NCBI RefSeq assembly: GCF_008180195.1 | Contig: NZ_VTAV01000007.1 | Location: 122,915 to 186,914 of the forward strand | Direction of reading: 5' to 3' | Length of the DNA stretch: 64,000 nt | Origin: Sphingobacterium phlebotomi | Lineage (GTDB): Bacteria; Bacteroidota; Bacteroidia; Sphingobacteriales; Sphingobacteriaceae | Shown: positions 52,171 to 61,102 of the stretch, in pieces | Layout: each line of letters opens with the position of its first letter | How positions within the stretch are numbered: position 1 is the stretch's first letter | Made by a program: the position numbers and the translations under genes | The notes under the pieces: model-generated | Databases searched by the model: none | Told to the model about the DNA's origin: nothing | Seen by the model: the letters and a program-made list of their open reading frames with translations, nothing else

Positions 52171-54855
52171 ATGACACAAAGATCATATAACCAACCAGTT
52201 AATCCGGGGAGCATATGCGCGTTGATAGCATTGCTCGTTATCTTTTACACGCCGAGTTTTGCACAAAAAATAAGCCTATACGATCTCTGGACGGAATATC
52301 AGGATGATCCGTTGAGTCTGGAGACTGCGCGGCCCCGATTTAGCTGGAAGCTGAACAGTAACATCAAAAACACGACGCAGGAATCCTACGAAATCCGCGT
52401 CGCTTTAGACGAGAAAAGGCTGACCTCCGGAAAAGATCTGATCTGGAAAGATAAACAGAACAGTGATCAGTCGGTGCATATTCCGTATGATGGTCCGGAG
52501 CTGAAGTCCGCGACGCGCTACTATTGGCAGGTACGGGTAACCGATAACCACGGAAATACATCGCCGTGGAGCACTGTGAAGCTGTTTCAGATAGGACTGA
52601 AGCCTGAAGATTGGACGGCGCAATGGATTTCCGTGCATGGGCAGGACACTTCTCTGCGAAGCCCGCTATTAAGGAAACAGTTTAAAATCAACAAGAAAGT
52701 GAAGCAAGCCTTTGTGTATATCACGGCAAAAGGTTTGTACGAAGCAGCGCTGAATGGCGGCCGCATCTGTGACGATTATTTCGCGCCGGGATGGACCAGC
52801 TATAATAAGGGACGCTTGCAATACCAGGTATACGACGTAAGTAAGCAGGTGAAAATGGGTGAAAATGTCATCGGCGTGACGTTAGGCGATGGCTGGTATA
52901 AGGGACATATCGGCTTTGGAAATCAACGGAGCTATTATGGGAAGACCCGTGCCCTGCTGATGCAGCTGTTGGTAACGTATGCCGACGGTAGCAAAGACGT
53001 CATCCAAACAGACGATAGCTGGAAAAGCAGCTACGGCCCGATCTTATGTTCCGATATTTATCATGGGGAGACTTATGATTCCAGACTGGAAAAAACGGGT
53101 TGGGATAATACCGGGTACCAAGAGGATGCTTCATGGCTGCCGGTGACTGTCCTACCTGACGGTAAGTCGGAGCTGGTGGCTATGGAAGGCCCTGCTGTAC
53201 GCATGCAGGAAAGGTTGAAACCGCTGAAATTGATGATTACCCCTGCCGGAGATACGGTTGTCGACTTCGGTCAGAACCTGACAGGCTGGGTACGGATGAA
53301 AGTGAAAGGGCCATCGGGTAGGGCGGTGATCCTAAGTCATGCCGAGGTTCTGGATAAAGCCGGTAATTTCTATACGGAAAACCTACGAACCGCAAAAGCA
53401 CAAAACAAGTATATTCTAAACGGAACGGAGCAGGTTTTTGAGCCACATTTTAGTTTTCAGGGGTTCCGTTACCTAAAACTCGAGGGATATCCAGGGGCCG
53501 TGGACACGGCAGGCCTGACGGCAATAGTGCTCCATTCGGAAATGAAACAAACAGGAACATTCAGTACGTCCAACCCGATGTTAAACCAGCTGCAGCATAA
53601 TATTTTCTGGGGGCAGAAAGGTAATTTCCTGGATGTGCCAACAGATTGCCCTCAAAGAGACGAAAGGTTAGGGTGGACGGGTGATGCGCAGGTTTTTTAC
53701 CGGACTGCTGCTTACAATATGGATGTGTCCCGATTTTTCACCAAATGGCTAAAAGACCTAAAGGCTGAGCAGCAGGCCGATGGTAAGATTCCTCATGTGA
53801 TCCCGAATGTCATTGCAGACTGGGAAGCCGGTTCCAGCGGCTGGTCCGATGCATCGACCATCGTCCCGTGGGAGATGTATATGGCCTACGGTGATAAACG
53901 GATACTCGAAGAGCAGTACGAGAGTATGAAAAAATGGGTCGACTATATTAAGGGGATATCCAAAAACAACCTATGGAATAGCGGGCGGCATTTCGGCGAC
54001 TGGCTGTTTTATCGTCCAGATGATGATACGGATGGGAGGGCCGCTGTGACAGACAAATATCTGATTGCCCAGACCTTTTACGCCCATTCGACCCAGCTAC
54101 TGATCAATACCGCTAAAATATTGGGCGAAACTGAAGACGTCGAAGACTATTCCGGTTTGCTGCAGGATATTAAAGATGCTTTTGTAAAAGAGTATTTAAG
54201 CGCCAATGGAAGGCTCGTGTCGGGAACGCAAACGGCCTATGTATTGGCTTTAAATTTTGACATGTTGCCGGAGCACCTGCGGGAACAGGCTGCCGGCCGC
54301 CTCGTCGAGAACATCAGGAGCTATGACAACCACCTGACCACGGGCTTTTTGGGTACGCCCTATCTGTGCCATGTATTAAGTCGGTTTGGCTATACGGACG
54401 TCGCGTATGATCTTCTCTTGCAGGAGAGCTACCCCTCCTGGTTGTATCCGGTGAAAATGGGTGCGACGACCATATGGGAACGGTGGGATGGCATCAAGCC
54501 GGATGGCAGCTTCCAAACAGCAACTATGAATTCATTTAACCACTATGCTTATGGAGCAATCGGCGATTGGATGTACCGGAGTATTGCCGGAATCTTGCCC
54601 GATGGAGCAACACCCGGCTATAAGAAAATCATCATCAAGCCTCAGCCGGGAGGGAAGCTGAACCACGCAAAAGCAGAGCTGATGACGAGCTATGGATTAC
54701 TGAGGTCGTCTTGGGAAATCACGGGCAACCGTTTCAGGCTGCGCGTACAGATTCCGGTTAATACGACAGCAACCGTTATACTGCCGAATGGAAAGCAGGA
54801 ACAGATAGGTTCAGGAAGCTATGCGTTCGAAAGCTTACTTATTATAAGACAATAG
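52171..54855 (+). CDS. GH78 alpha-L-rhamnosidase, secreted
   Basis: A signal peptide (LIALLVIFYTPSFAQ) is followed by the GH78 order: N-terminal beta domains (TRYYWQVRVTDNHGNTSPWS), a jelly-roll (VKQAFVYITAKGLYEAALNG, GENVIGVTLGDGWYKG), then the (alpha/alpha)6 barrel. The catalytic motif DCPQRDERLGWTGD (492-505) holds the Asp and general-acid Glu; WERWDG and SFNHYAYGAIGDW follow. Released L-rhamnose would come from plant or microbial polysaccharides. It is not in a SusCD operon; it stands alone after decayed DNA. Confidence 0.93.
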   Translation: MTQRSYNQPVNPGSICALIALLVIFYTPSFAQKISLYDLWTEYQDDPLSLETARPRFSWKLNSNIKNTTQESYEIRVALDEKRLTSGKDLIWKDKQNSDQSVHIPYDGPELKSATRYYWQVRVTDNHGNTSPWSTVKLFQIGLKPEDWTAQWISVHGQDTSLRSPLLRKQFKINKKVKQAFVYITAKGLYEAALNGGRICDDYFAPGWTSYNKGRLQYQVYDVSKQVKMGENVIGVTLGDGWYKGHIGFGNQRSYYGKTRALLMQLLVTYADGSKDVIQTDDSWKSSYGPILCSDIYHGETYDSRLEKTGWDNTGYQEDASWLPVTVLPDGKSELVAMEGPAVRMQERLKPLKLMITPAGDTVVDFGQNLTGWVRMKVKGPSGRAVILSHAEVLDKAGNFYTENLRTAKAQNKYILNGTEQVFEPHFSFQGFRYLKLEGYPGAVDTAGLTAIVLHSEMKQTGTFSTSNPMLNQLQHNIFWGQKGNFLDVPTDCPQRDERLGWTGDAQVFYRTAAYNMDVSRFFTKWLKDLKAEQQADGKIPHVIPNVIADWEAGSSGWSDASTIVPWEMYMAYGDKRILEEQYESMKKWVDYIKGISKNNLWNSGRHFGDWLFYRPDDDTDGRAAVTDKYLIAQTFYAHSTQLLINTAKILGETEDVEDYSGLLQDIKDAFVKEYLSANGRLVSGTQTAYVLALNFDMLPEHLREQAAGRLVENIRSYDNHLTTGFLGTPYLCHVLSRFGYTDVAYDLLLQESYPSWLYPVKMGATTIWERWDGIKPDGSFQTATMNSFNHYAYGAIGDWMYRSIAGILPDGATPGYKKIIIKPQPGGKLNHAKAELMTSYGLLRSSWEITGNRFRLRVQIPVNTTATVILPNGKQEQIGSGSYAFESLLIIRQ

Positions 54856-55137
54856 AGTAATGCCACTTGACAATGATTTTATGTTTGCATCTAAGTTGGT
54901 TGTTTATAATATGTTTAATCTGACCTGTCCCAATAATTCTTGAACCTTCCCGAAAGTCAAATTTCATTTTATCATTAAGTTGTCCAGCGAAATGTTCAGT
55001 AGCTATAATTTTGATTTCAGCTTTAACCGTGTTATGATTGTTGGTCTGCGTTTTTACGATGTCCCTTTTTCCCGATCATTCACTTTCGTTGGTAATAGCT
55101 CTTCGACTGTAATAATGGGGGATAAGCTTATGTTCAT
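54842..55137 (-). pseudogene. EF-Tu domain-3-like gene remnant
   Basis: One minus-strand frame begins at 55137 with MNISLSPIITVEELLPTKVN and is closed by a stop near 55050; a second frame takes over with EIKIIATEHFAGQLNDKMKF then DFREGSRIIGTGQIKHII. The latter resembles the end of EF-Tu C-terminal beta-barrels (…REGGRTVGAGVVTKI). The two parts together look like a small frameshifted gene. It runs into the 3' end of the rhamnosidase gene on the other strand. Confidence 0.4.
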
Positions 55138-55150
55138 GGAGTAAAGTTAC

Positions 55151-55531
55151 TTATTTTAAACCGACTAAAAAGGTACAAGCATAACCCAGCGCTCCTACCA
55201 TTATAGCTAAGAAGAAAATTATTAGTACGACGGAATAATCATGTTTAATTTCATCATAATTTACCTTTCCCGCGTACGGTTTTAATCTCTTTGCAATTTT
55301 AAAGCCGATTGTTCCATCAAATATTCCGATCATCCCACACAAAAGTAAAACCGAACTTAGCGAGGTGACGAAAGATAAGAAGTATCCTGTGAAGAAATAT
55401 GTGATGAACGACAAAATAGCAAAATAACCGTAATTGAACCTAAACTTTCTAGAAGCTATAGCACCCAACGCGTCTATCGCAGTTACTGATAATAAAGCGA
55501 TACCTACTATAAAGAATATGTCTAAAACCAC
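55151..55531 (-). CDS. Four-helix membrane protein, unknown
   Basis: The 126-residue chain has four membrane segments (FFIVGIALLSVTAIDALGAIAS, YFAILSFITYFFTGYFLSFV, LLLCGMIGIFDGTIGFKIA, VVLIIFFLAIMVGALGYACTFLV). No family recognised. It may be a small transporter subunit or a protein of an old operon with the remnant at 54842. Confidence 0.55.
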   Translation of the reverse strand: MVLDIFFIVGIALLSVTAIDALGAIASRKFRFNYGYFAILSFITYFFTGYFLSFVTSLSSVLLLCGMIGIFDGTIGFKIAKRLKPYAGKVNYDEIKHDYSVVLIIFFLAIMVGALGYACTFLVGLK

Positions 55532-55640
55532 CCCACTAATATATCCAATATTTACACTCGATGCAAAATGAAAATGCGTTTGCGCCGATTGCTACAGTCA
55601 ACAATAATTCCATTTTTCCTCCCAATACGTCCACAAAAGT

Positions 55641-55663
55641 CGTAAATTTAGCCATCAAGCCGT
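55641..55663 (+). repeat. 23-base direct repeat, copy B
   Basis: CGTAAATTTAGCCATCAAGC followed by CGT; two changes from copy A at 50462, 5.2 kb away in the same orientation. It lies 25 bases before the orphan signal-peptide reading at 55688. Confidence 0.45.
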
Positions 55664-55687
55664 GTAAGAAAAAATAGAGGATATATT

Positions 55688-55828
55688 ATGAAAAAACTGA
55701 AGTTTTGCTTTTTGATACTCATGTTTAGCCTGGTCGGTCAAAAAGCCTCTGCACAACTGTCAGCGCACGATGCTTCTACAGGTAACCCAAAATCGTTCCC
55801 TCCGACATCGTGTCCTACTTTTCGGTAG
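55688..55828 (+). pseudogene. Orphan signal peptide, gene truncated
   Basis: MKKLKFCFLILMFSLVGQKA followed by SAQ is a good Sec signal with AGAGG-like upstream bases, but the reading stops after 46 residues in a frame that is antisense to the gene at 55738. I infer the 5' end of an exported protein joined to foreign sequence by recombination. The function lost is unknown. Confidence 0.45.
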
Positions 55829-56295
55829 GCTTTAGTTTTCGCCGGCAATAAGGTGTCCGCTTCGATAATGTATTGCTTTACGAGCTTATGGAGCTCTAAT
55901 CTGCTTACAGAGTTGAGTTCACCGTCGAAAGGCAGCAATGTATTCACATGATTGTACAAAACTCTTTCGGGTTGATCAGATTCCACGCGGCCGTTCTTGA
56001 TCGCTTCATTTATTACCGGCAAATAAAAATCGGTATTTTCGCGGATCGACTTTGCTTTCTGCACGTACTTATTATACCACGAATCTTTTTTTACCTGCAG
56101 CGAATCTCTTCTAGTTTTAGGTATGTTGGGGTATTTTAAGGCGGCGTCATACCGTTCGTATTCTCTTTTGAAATATAATAAAAAATTGAAGTCATTTTCG
56201 ACCTTTTTTATTTTCTCTGGGTCCGTTTGTGCTGCAGTAGGATTAGATAAGTATAGGAATACGAATACTAAAAGGAGTTTTTGATATACTTTCAT
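55738..56295 (-). CDS. Exported protein of unknown function
   Basis: A signal peptide (LLLVFVFLYLSNPTAAQ) precedes ~160 residues with helical and charged character (NDFNFLLYFKREYERYDAALKYPNIPKTRRDSLQVKKDSWYNKYVQKAKSIREN). The last 20 residues (VGHDVGGNDFGLPVEASCADSCAEAF) are antisense to the orphan signal peptide, so the true C-terminus may have been altered by the same rearrangement. A C-terminal fragment of a sister gene lies just upstream. Confidence 0.45.
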   Translation of the reverse strand: MKVYQKLLLVFVFLYLSNPTAAQTDPEKIKKVENDFNFLLYFKREYERYDAALKYPNIPKTRRDSLQVKKDSWYNKYVQKAKSIRENTDFYLPVINEAIKNGRVESDQPERVLYNHVNTLLPFDGELNSVSRLELHKLVKQYIIEADTLLPAKTKAYRKVGHDVGGNDFGLPVEASCADSCAEAF

Positions 56296-56306
56296 GTTTA
56301 CAATAT

Positions 56307-56456
56307 TTATCCTCTGTTCTGTAGAACCGAAGGCGCTTGGAACATCACGCGGATGACGAACCGTCTATTCTGTTTCGGAGCGAAGATCGGATAAGCTATC
56401 AGATTGATGGAACTATTGAGTGGTGATGCCGTCAAACGATAAGACAGTCCGTTCAG
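56307..56456 (-). pseudogene. C-terminal fragment of an exported beta protein
   Basis: The minus-strand reading NGLSYRLTASPLNSSINLIA and AYPIFAPKQNRRFVIRVMFQ then APSVLQNRG ends 11 bases before the ATG of the next gene (56295). The alternating pattern is that of an outer-membrane beta strand at the protein end. An in-frame stop closes it upstream. It looks like the tail of a truncated gene in the same operon. Confidence 0.4.
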
Positions 56457-56489
56457 TTAACCATCAAGGTACATTGATTTACCCTCTAC

Positions 56490-57629
56490 TCAAACTATTT
56501 CGCTAATAAATGTTTTAAAATCTAAATATAATACTTCTGGTTCTTCGAGTGCAGCAAAATGGCCACCTTTGTCCATTGTACTCCAATGGACAACATTATA
56601 ATTGTATTCAACAATTGATTTAGGAGTTGGAGTGAATACAGGGTCAGGAAATGCTGCAATCCCAGTGGGTACTTTTATGTATGCTTTTAAAGGTAATTTA
56701 TTAGATTTCTCTAAATACATCCCACGGTATATCCATGTTGAAGATACAATAGTATTTGTTACTAGATATAACATTATATTAGTCAAAATTTGAGTTTCAT
56801 CAAATTTTGACCATATATCTGGACTTCCTTCCTTAGTCAAGGATAAGTCGGCCCATTTTCCAAATTTTTCTAAAATCCATGCAGCTGTTCCAACTGGACT
56901 GTCGTATAATGCTACACTCAAAGTCTGTGGTCTAGTTTCTTGTTGATGATTATACCCTTGTTCATCATATAATCTTCTATTCCTGTTCTCCATAAATAAT
57001 TTATCATTTATGTTTTTTGGCTCATTGTCTTCAGAAATAATTCCCACCATATTAAGATGTATGCCACTGATTTTGTCAGGATATAAATATGCCATCCAAG
57101 ATGCAATATGAGCCCCCCAATCTCCTCCCTGTATTATATATTTTGTTTCCCCAAATAATTCATTCATTAAATTATTAAATAAGCTACTAATTTTTTTTGG
57201 TCCAGTTATTTCATTTAATGGGCTTGAAAACGCAAAACCCGGCAGCGATGGAACGATGACGTCGTGTCCATCTACTGCTAATTTATTCATTAGATTCTCA
57301 AATTCAAGATACGAACCTGGCCAACCATGAAGCAGAAGTATTGGCGGTTTTGAACCGTTAGTTTTAAAGTGTAAAAAATGAATTGTATAATTTTCACTTA
57401 TGAATTTATAGTTGGGTAATAAATTTAATTTTTCCTGAATGTCATACCAGTTATAATGAGTATTCCAAAAATTCACTAGTTTTAATAAATCATCATAACC
57501 GACACCATCTTGCCAACCACTTCTTTTAGGAAAATCTCGCCAGTTATATTTTTTAACCTTATTTTGTATATCATTTATATGTTCTCTGTTAATTTCGATT
57601 TTAAAAGGAATTATGGTAGCGTTTTTCAT
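56490..57629 (-). CDS. Epoxide hydrolase-like alpha/beta hydrolase
   Basis: The frame opens at 57659 but the ATG at 57629 (MKNATIIPFKIEINREHIND) is the normal epoxide-hydrolase N-terminus. Marks: HGWPGSY (oxyanion HGxP), nucleophile Asp in GGDWGAHIASWMA, lid Tyr residues, and the final His in DKGGHFAALEEPEVL. Family action opens epoxides by water, usually for detoxification. The gene is clearly richer in A and T than its neighbours, which may mean recent transfer. Confidence 0.88.
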   Translation of the reverse strand: MKNATIIPFKIEINREHINDIQNKVKKYNWRDFPKRSGWQDGVGYDDLLKLVNFWNTHYNWYDIQEKLNLLPNYKFISENYTIHFLHFKTNGSKPPILLLHGWPGSYLEFENLMNKLAVDGHDVIVPSLPGFAFSSPLNEITGPKKISSLFNNLMNELFGETKYIIQGGDWGAHIASWMAYLYPDKISGIHLNMVGIISEDNEPKNINDKLFMENRNRRLYDEQGYNHQQETRPQTLSVALYDSPVGTAAWILEKFGKWADLSLTKEGSPDIWSKFDETQILTNIMLYLVTNTIVSSTWIYRGMYLEKSNKLPLKAYIKVPTGIAAFPDPVFTPTPKSIVEYNYNVVHWSTMDKGGHFAALEEPEVLYLDFKTFISEIV

Positions 57630-57859
57630 GGAATATATTATCTTAGTTCTAGAAAACAAATAATCAAATAGATGTTATTATTTGATTTAAATAGGTATTA
57701 GTAATCCTTTAACAATTCATAAATATTATTGTTTACTGTGAATCTTATTTATGAAATTAATTTCATATTTATAACATTGGATGCCATTTTAGTATTTTGC
57801 ACCATATCCGCACCAGTGGGTCACACTAATTTATGAGAAGGATGGGCAAACGGTATTAC

Positions 57860-59128
57860 CTACTTCAATATCTTAACTATCCTTTCACGTTCTTTGTCCG
57901 ATAGGGGTATAGCCCGTTCGACAATGGGTAGTATCTCATTTTTACGGTCAGTTTGAAGCAGCAGGTCTAGGAATCCCAGATAGGTCCGAATTAAGTCAGC
58001 TTTAACACCAACAAAGGCGCGCGGATCAGCTATATAAAGTTCCTGTACCAGTTGCAGGAGAGTGACCTTACGCTGTCTATCCACGTCCGACGAACTGTAG
58101 TGAGGCAATAAGTCTTTTTGTACCAGCTCCTGCAGTTTGATATCCACCGCCTGGTCGCGCACATATTTCTTCTGTTTACGCTCCAGCATGTCACGTAGTT
58201 CGACTAGCAGTTTGCGGTATACCACTTGCTGTTCCTTCTCGCTGAATAAGTTTCCCTCACCGGATAACATCATATCGGACATCTCAAAACCGTTAAAAAA
58301 AGAAGACTCCACATATACAGAGTGGTGAAAATCGATAGCGTTATTATTAAAGCTGCTCAACAGCTTAGCTACCTCCGCCTTATGGCTGTTCAGGAAATAA
58401 TAATAGTAACGGTCGCCAATAGGGTATTTCCAACGGATATAGTTTACCTTGAAGACAAAAGAATTTTCCTCGGGACTGTATATTGTAAACGAAGTTTCGT
58501 CCGTTTCCTGAATCAGCTGTTGGTAGGAGACAGGCTTGCCATTAATCTTGATGCTGTACCCCATATCCTTGTTAAGATGCAAAAACCAACCAAACTCCTG
58601 CGCCAGAAAACCCACAAATTCCTCCGACAGTAATGTCATAGCATTCAGGCCAAATACACCCTCCAACACTACTGTTGTGCCGGTATTTAATGCGGTAGAC
58701 GGCTGCGGTTCCGAGTTATCGTATTCTTCCTTTGCGTCTCTGTCTATCACGAGTTTATACTGTACCAAGCTATCGCCGGTAGCAACGACCGTGTACCAGG
58801 TGGCGCGTGTTGCGAATAGAGAGAAGGCAAATCGTCCTTTTCCCTTTTTACCCCGTGTATACGAAGTTCGTTTAGGCTGTCCCTTCTTTAAGGAATCCAG
58901 AAAATTGCCAAAAGAATAATCCAGCGTATCGGGTGCAATACCTTCGCCATTGTCACTAATGCTAATTTGTTCTATGTAACCCAGCTGATTGCTTGTGATG
59001 TCAATAGCTACAACTGTAGCTTTGGCGTCAAATCCATTCCATACATATTCCGCAATGACCTGTTTAGCATCCTTTGGTAGCCCTGCCGATTCTATACTCG
59101 CATTTGTTATCTTCGTGCTGTTCTTCAT
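57860..59128 (-). CDS. GHKL-type ATPase protein
   Basis: Residues 1-180 form the Bergerat ATP fold: Glu27/Asn31 in IAEYVWNGFDA (N box), Asp59-N-G-E-G (G1) and TRGKKGKGRFAF (G2, near 91-102). The rest (180-422) has a middle domain (YIRWKYPIGDRYYYYFLN) and helical repeats ending VERAIPLSDKERERIVKILK. This resembles stand-alone Hsp90/MORC-like ATPases found in defence islands. Relatives I recall run on with another ~200 residues, so this one may be cut short at 57860; the following 200 bases (57660-57859) hold no gene I recognise. Confidence 0.8.
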   Translation of the reverse strand: MKNSTKITNASIESAGLPKDAKQVIAEYVWNGFDAKATVVAIDITSNQLGYIEQISISDNGEGIAPDTLDYSFGNFLDSLKKGQPKRTSYTRGKKGKGRFAFSLFATRATWYTVVATGDSLVQYKLVIDRDAKEEYDNSEPQPSTALNTGTTVVLEGVFGLNAMTLLSEEFVGFLAQEFGWFLHLNKDMGYSIKINGKPVSYQQLIQETDETSFTIYSPEENSFVFKVNYIRWKYPIGDRYYYYFLNSHKAEVAKLLSSFNNNAIDFHHSVYVESSFFNGFEMSDMMLSGEGNLFSEKEQQVVYRKLLVELRDMLERKQKKYVRDQAVDIKLQELVQKDLLPHYSSSDVDRQRKVTLLQLVQELYIADPRAFVGVKADLIRTYLGFLDLLLQTDRKNEILPIVERAIPLSDKERERIVKILK

Positions 59129-59398
59129 GGTTATAAGCCTTCAGGCAAATCTACCAAAAAATATCTTTGATCCATGTTCTTTTTGCTAAAAAATATAGTA
59201 ATTAAGGGTGGTTCTAAATTCCCTATGCACTGTGTCGGGAATTTGTTATTAATTTCGTATAAGCAAGCTTTACCCAGTATATAATTTCGACAAAAAAGGA
59301 GTTCTTATGCCGAACTTATATCTAATAGATAGACCGGTAGCAGTCTTGAATCTAAATAAATAATCGAATTAAAAGTAAATTATATTAAATTTATACCT

Positions 59399-59869
59399 AT
59401 GTCTACGAGAAAATACAATGAAATACAATACGCATGGCTAAATACGGTACTTCTGGTTATCGTTCTAGTCTGCTTTACGGTGAGCTTTTTGCGAGGTACC
59501 GGCAGTAACCCGATTGATAGACATGGTTTTATTATTATTGGTGCAATATTATTGATTTCTCTTTTGAGTTTTTATCGACTTAAGATTTCAATATATGATA
59601 AAACGATCCATCTTGTATATGGTATCGGTTTAATTCATATAAAACTAAGACCGGAAAGCATCAAAGAGATAAGAGCAGTGAAAACTTCTGTTCTTGCAGG
59701 ATGGGGTATACGGTTTACGATGGACGGAATGCTGTATAATGTTAAAGGCCGTAAGGCAGTACGTTGTATTTATGGAACTAAGAAAACAAAAACAGCTCGT
59801 ATTGGAACGTCTAACCCAGAAAAGTTAATTCAAGCGATTCGGGTTGAATTTCTAGATTCCCAACAATAG
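59399..59869 (+). CDS. Two-TM protein with PH-like domain
   Basis: Two membrane segments (LNTVLLVIVLVCFTVSFL and FIIIGAILLISLLSFY) precede a PH-like beta domain (LKISIYDKTIHLVYGIGLIHIKLRPESIKEIRAVKTS, KTKTARIGTSNPEKLIQAIRVEF). Bacterial proteins of this shape (bPH type) are membrane-linked and of unclear function. Confidence 0.7.
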   Translation: MSTRKYNEIQYAWLNTVLLVIVLVCFTVSFLRGTGSNPIDRHGFIIIGAILLISLLSFYRLKISIYDKTIHLVYGIGLIHIKLRPESIKEIRAVKTSVLAGWGIRFTMDGMLYNVKGRKAVRCIYGTKKTKTARIGTSNPEKLIQAIRVEFLDSQQ

Positions 59870-59961
59870 CTGGTTTTACCAGAAACGTAGCCAATACTGT
59901 GAGCTGCTGACTAAATTAGTAAAAAAATGTTTTACATAAGCACACGTCCGGGTAGGAGTTG

Positions 59962-60108
59962 TTATAGATACTTTGACGTTCTTGAGCTGTCAACTCCTCC
60001 AAACAGATGATCCCAAATTTTATCCAGCAACATCAAAAATGGCAATATTGCAAAGGCAGCGACCAGGTTAAACAACACTTTACGAAAAATATTGTATCCT
60101 TTTCTCAT
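59962..60108 (-). CDS. Small membrane protein (48 aa)
   Basis: The reading MRKGYNIFRKVLFNLVAAFA continues ILPFLMLLDKIWDHLFGG, a basic end and one hydrophobic helix. It starts 12 bases after the stop of the membrane gene at 60121 in the same direction, so a small third gene of this run is plausible. No family. Confidence 0.4.
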   Translation of the reverse strand: MRKGYNIFRKVLFNLVAAFAILPFLMLLDKIWDHLFGGVDSSRTSKYL

Positions 60109-60120
60109 AGGATATAGATG

Positions 60121-60579
60121 TTACGACTTTTCTTTACTTGGGCGAATTTCTACATATCTGTCGATTAGCAGATATGCTAGTAACGAAATTAATATCCCCA
60201 TGCCAATGGATACGCCGAGGTAAACAGTATACCAATCGTATATTGGCCCCCTAACAAACAACATCACTTCAACAAGAACGATGCTCATCAAAATTAACAT
60301 CTTTTTCCAAACTGCAAGCGGTCGTTTCCTCTTTCTATAATAGCGATCTTTTATCAATTGAAAAGGCAACAAGAGGAACACGATGGCTAAAATGAAACTA
60401 AATAGATAGTTCTTACCATACACTTCATATAGATATCCGGACAATGAAGTGATGCGAAAATCGTAGTATTCATAAACACCATGAACAATTGCATTGTATG
60501 TATTTGGCAGCCACCTAGCCAACATCAAAAGTGGCATTATAAGACCAATAATTAAATTTCCTATAATTTTTCTAATCAT
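60121..60579 (-). CDS. Four-helix membrane protein, unknown
   Basis: The 152-residue chain has a first hydrophobic helix at the N-terminus (IIGNLIIGLIMPLLMLA) and three more (LFSFILAIVFLLLPFQ, LILMSIVLVEVMLFV, YLGVSIGMGILISLLAYLLI). A positively charged stretch (KDRYYRKRKRPLAVWKK) lies on the inside. No family recognised; it follows the small helical gene by 7 bases. Confidence 0.55.
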   Translation of the reverse strand: MIRKIIGNLIIGLIMPLLMLARWLPNTYNAIVHGVYEYYDFRITSLSGYLYEVYGKNYLFSFILAIVFLLLPFQLIKDRYYRKRKRPLAVWKKMLILMSIVLVEVMLFVRGPIYDWYTVYLGVSIGMGILISLLAYLLIDRYVEIRPSKEKS

Positions 60580-60586
60580 ATTTTAT

Positions 60587-60799
60587 CTATTCGCAATCTG
60601 AACTAAGCGTGCTGAGCGGCAGTTTACCATCTAGTACATCCTTAACCAGCTGCCATTGGGGCCTTTGTATCTCTGGATCGTCCACTAAAACATTGCCGCC
60701 ATTATTATTCACAAAATTCCAAGTTTCGTGAGCTTTACGTATCTGACTCTGTGCTTTTTCAACAGCTTCGGCTATTTCAAGGAGTAAATCTTTTCTCAT
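60587..60799 (-). CDS. Small helical protein, unknown
   Basis: The frame opens at 61000, but the ATG at 60799 (MRKDLLLEIAEAVEKAQSQI) starts a compact 70-residue helical protein, and the longer 5' part does not look like a natural N-terminus. It is the first gene of the minus-strand set 60799-59962. Function unknown. Confidence 0.4.
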   Translation of the reverse strand: MRKDLLLEIAEAVEKAQSQIRKAHETWNFVNNNGGNVLVDDPEIQRPQWQLVKDVLDGKLPLSTLSSDCE

Positions 60800-61073
60800 T
60801 TTTACACAGATAAAGGTGATTGGCATTCTGTACTTCCTAAAGATAAACAGATTTGTGAGACAAGCAAAAACTATATGTCTTACTTCCTCAACACCAGCAT
60901 TAATCTTTGACCGCCAGGTTGTTGTCCTGTTTAATGACCTTAGCTGTATAGTAGGGTCAAGTATACCGTGCTTGATATGTTCCAACAAAGGGTGTTTCAT
61001 CCATTTGTTGATAGTTATAAATTGAATAAAAACATATTTTCCGTAAAAAATAGGTTTATATCTATTTTGTATA

Positions 61074-61081
61074 TATCTTTG
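61074..61081 (+). promoter_or_regulatory. -7 box of the RloAB operon
   Basis: TATCTTTG fits TAnnTTTG and lies 21 bases before the ATG at 61103. I see no convincing -33 TTG. A CCGTAA half-site at 61041-61046 lacks its partner. Confidence 0.45.
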
Positions 61082-61102
61082 TGGTAATTAAAGACGAAAT
61101 AT

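Noticed and set aside
57780..57859. Possible insertion-sequence end (GTGGGTCACACTAA words)
   Set aside because: No inverted terminal repeat partner or transposase reading was found nearby.
58322..58919. Overlapping plus-strand frames of 103 and 127 residues
   Set aside because: They are antisense to the GHKL ATPase gene.
60800..61000. N-terminal extension of the helical protein at 60587
   Set aside because: The extra 67 residues do not fit the helical part and no other evidence supports them; kept only as a doubt.
61041..61046. CCGTAA half-site before RloA as a fourth copy of the regulon motif
   Set aside because: The left arm is absent and the distance to the -7 box does not match the other sites.
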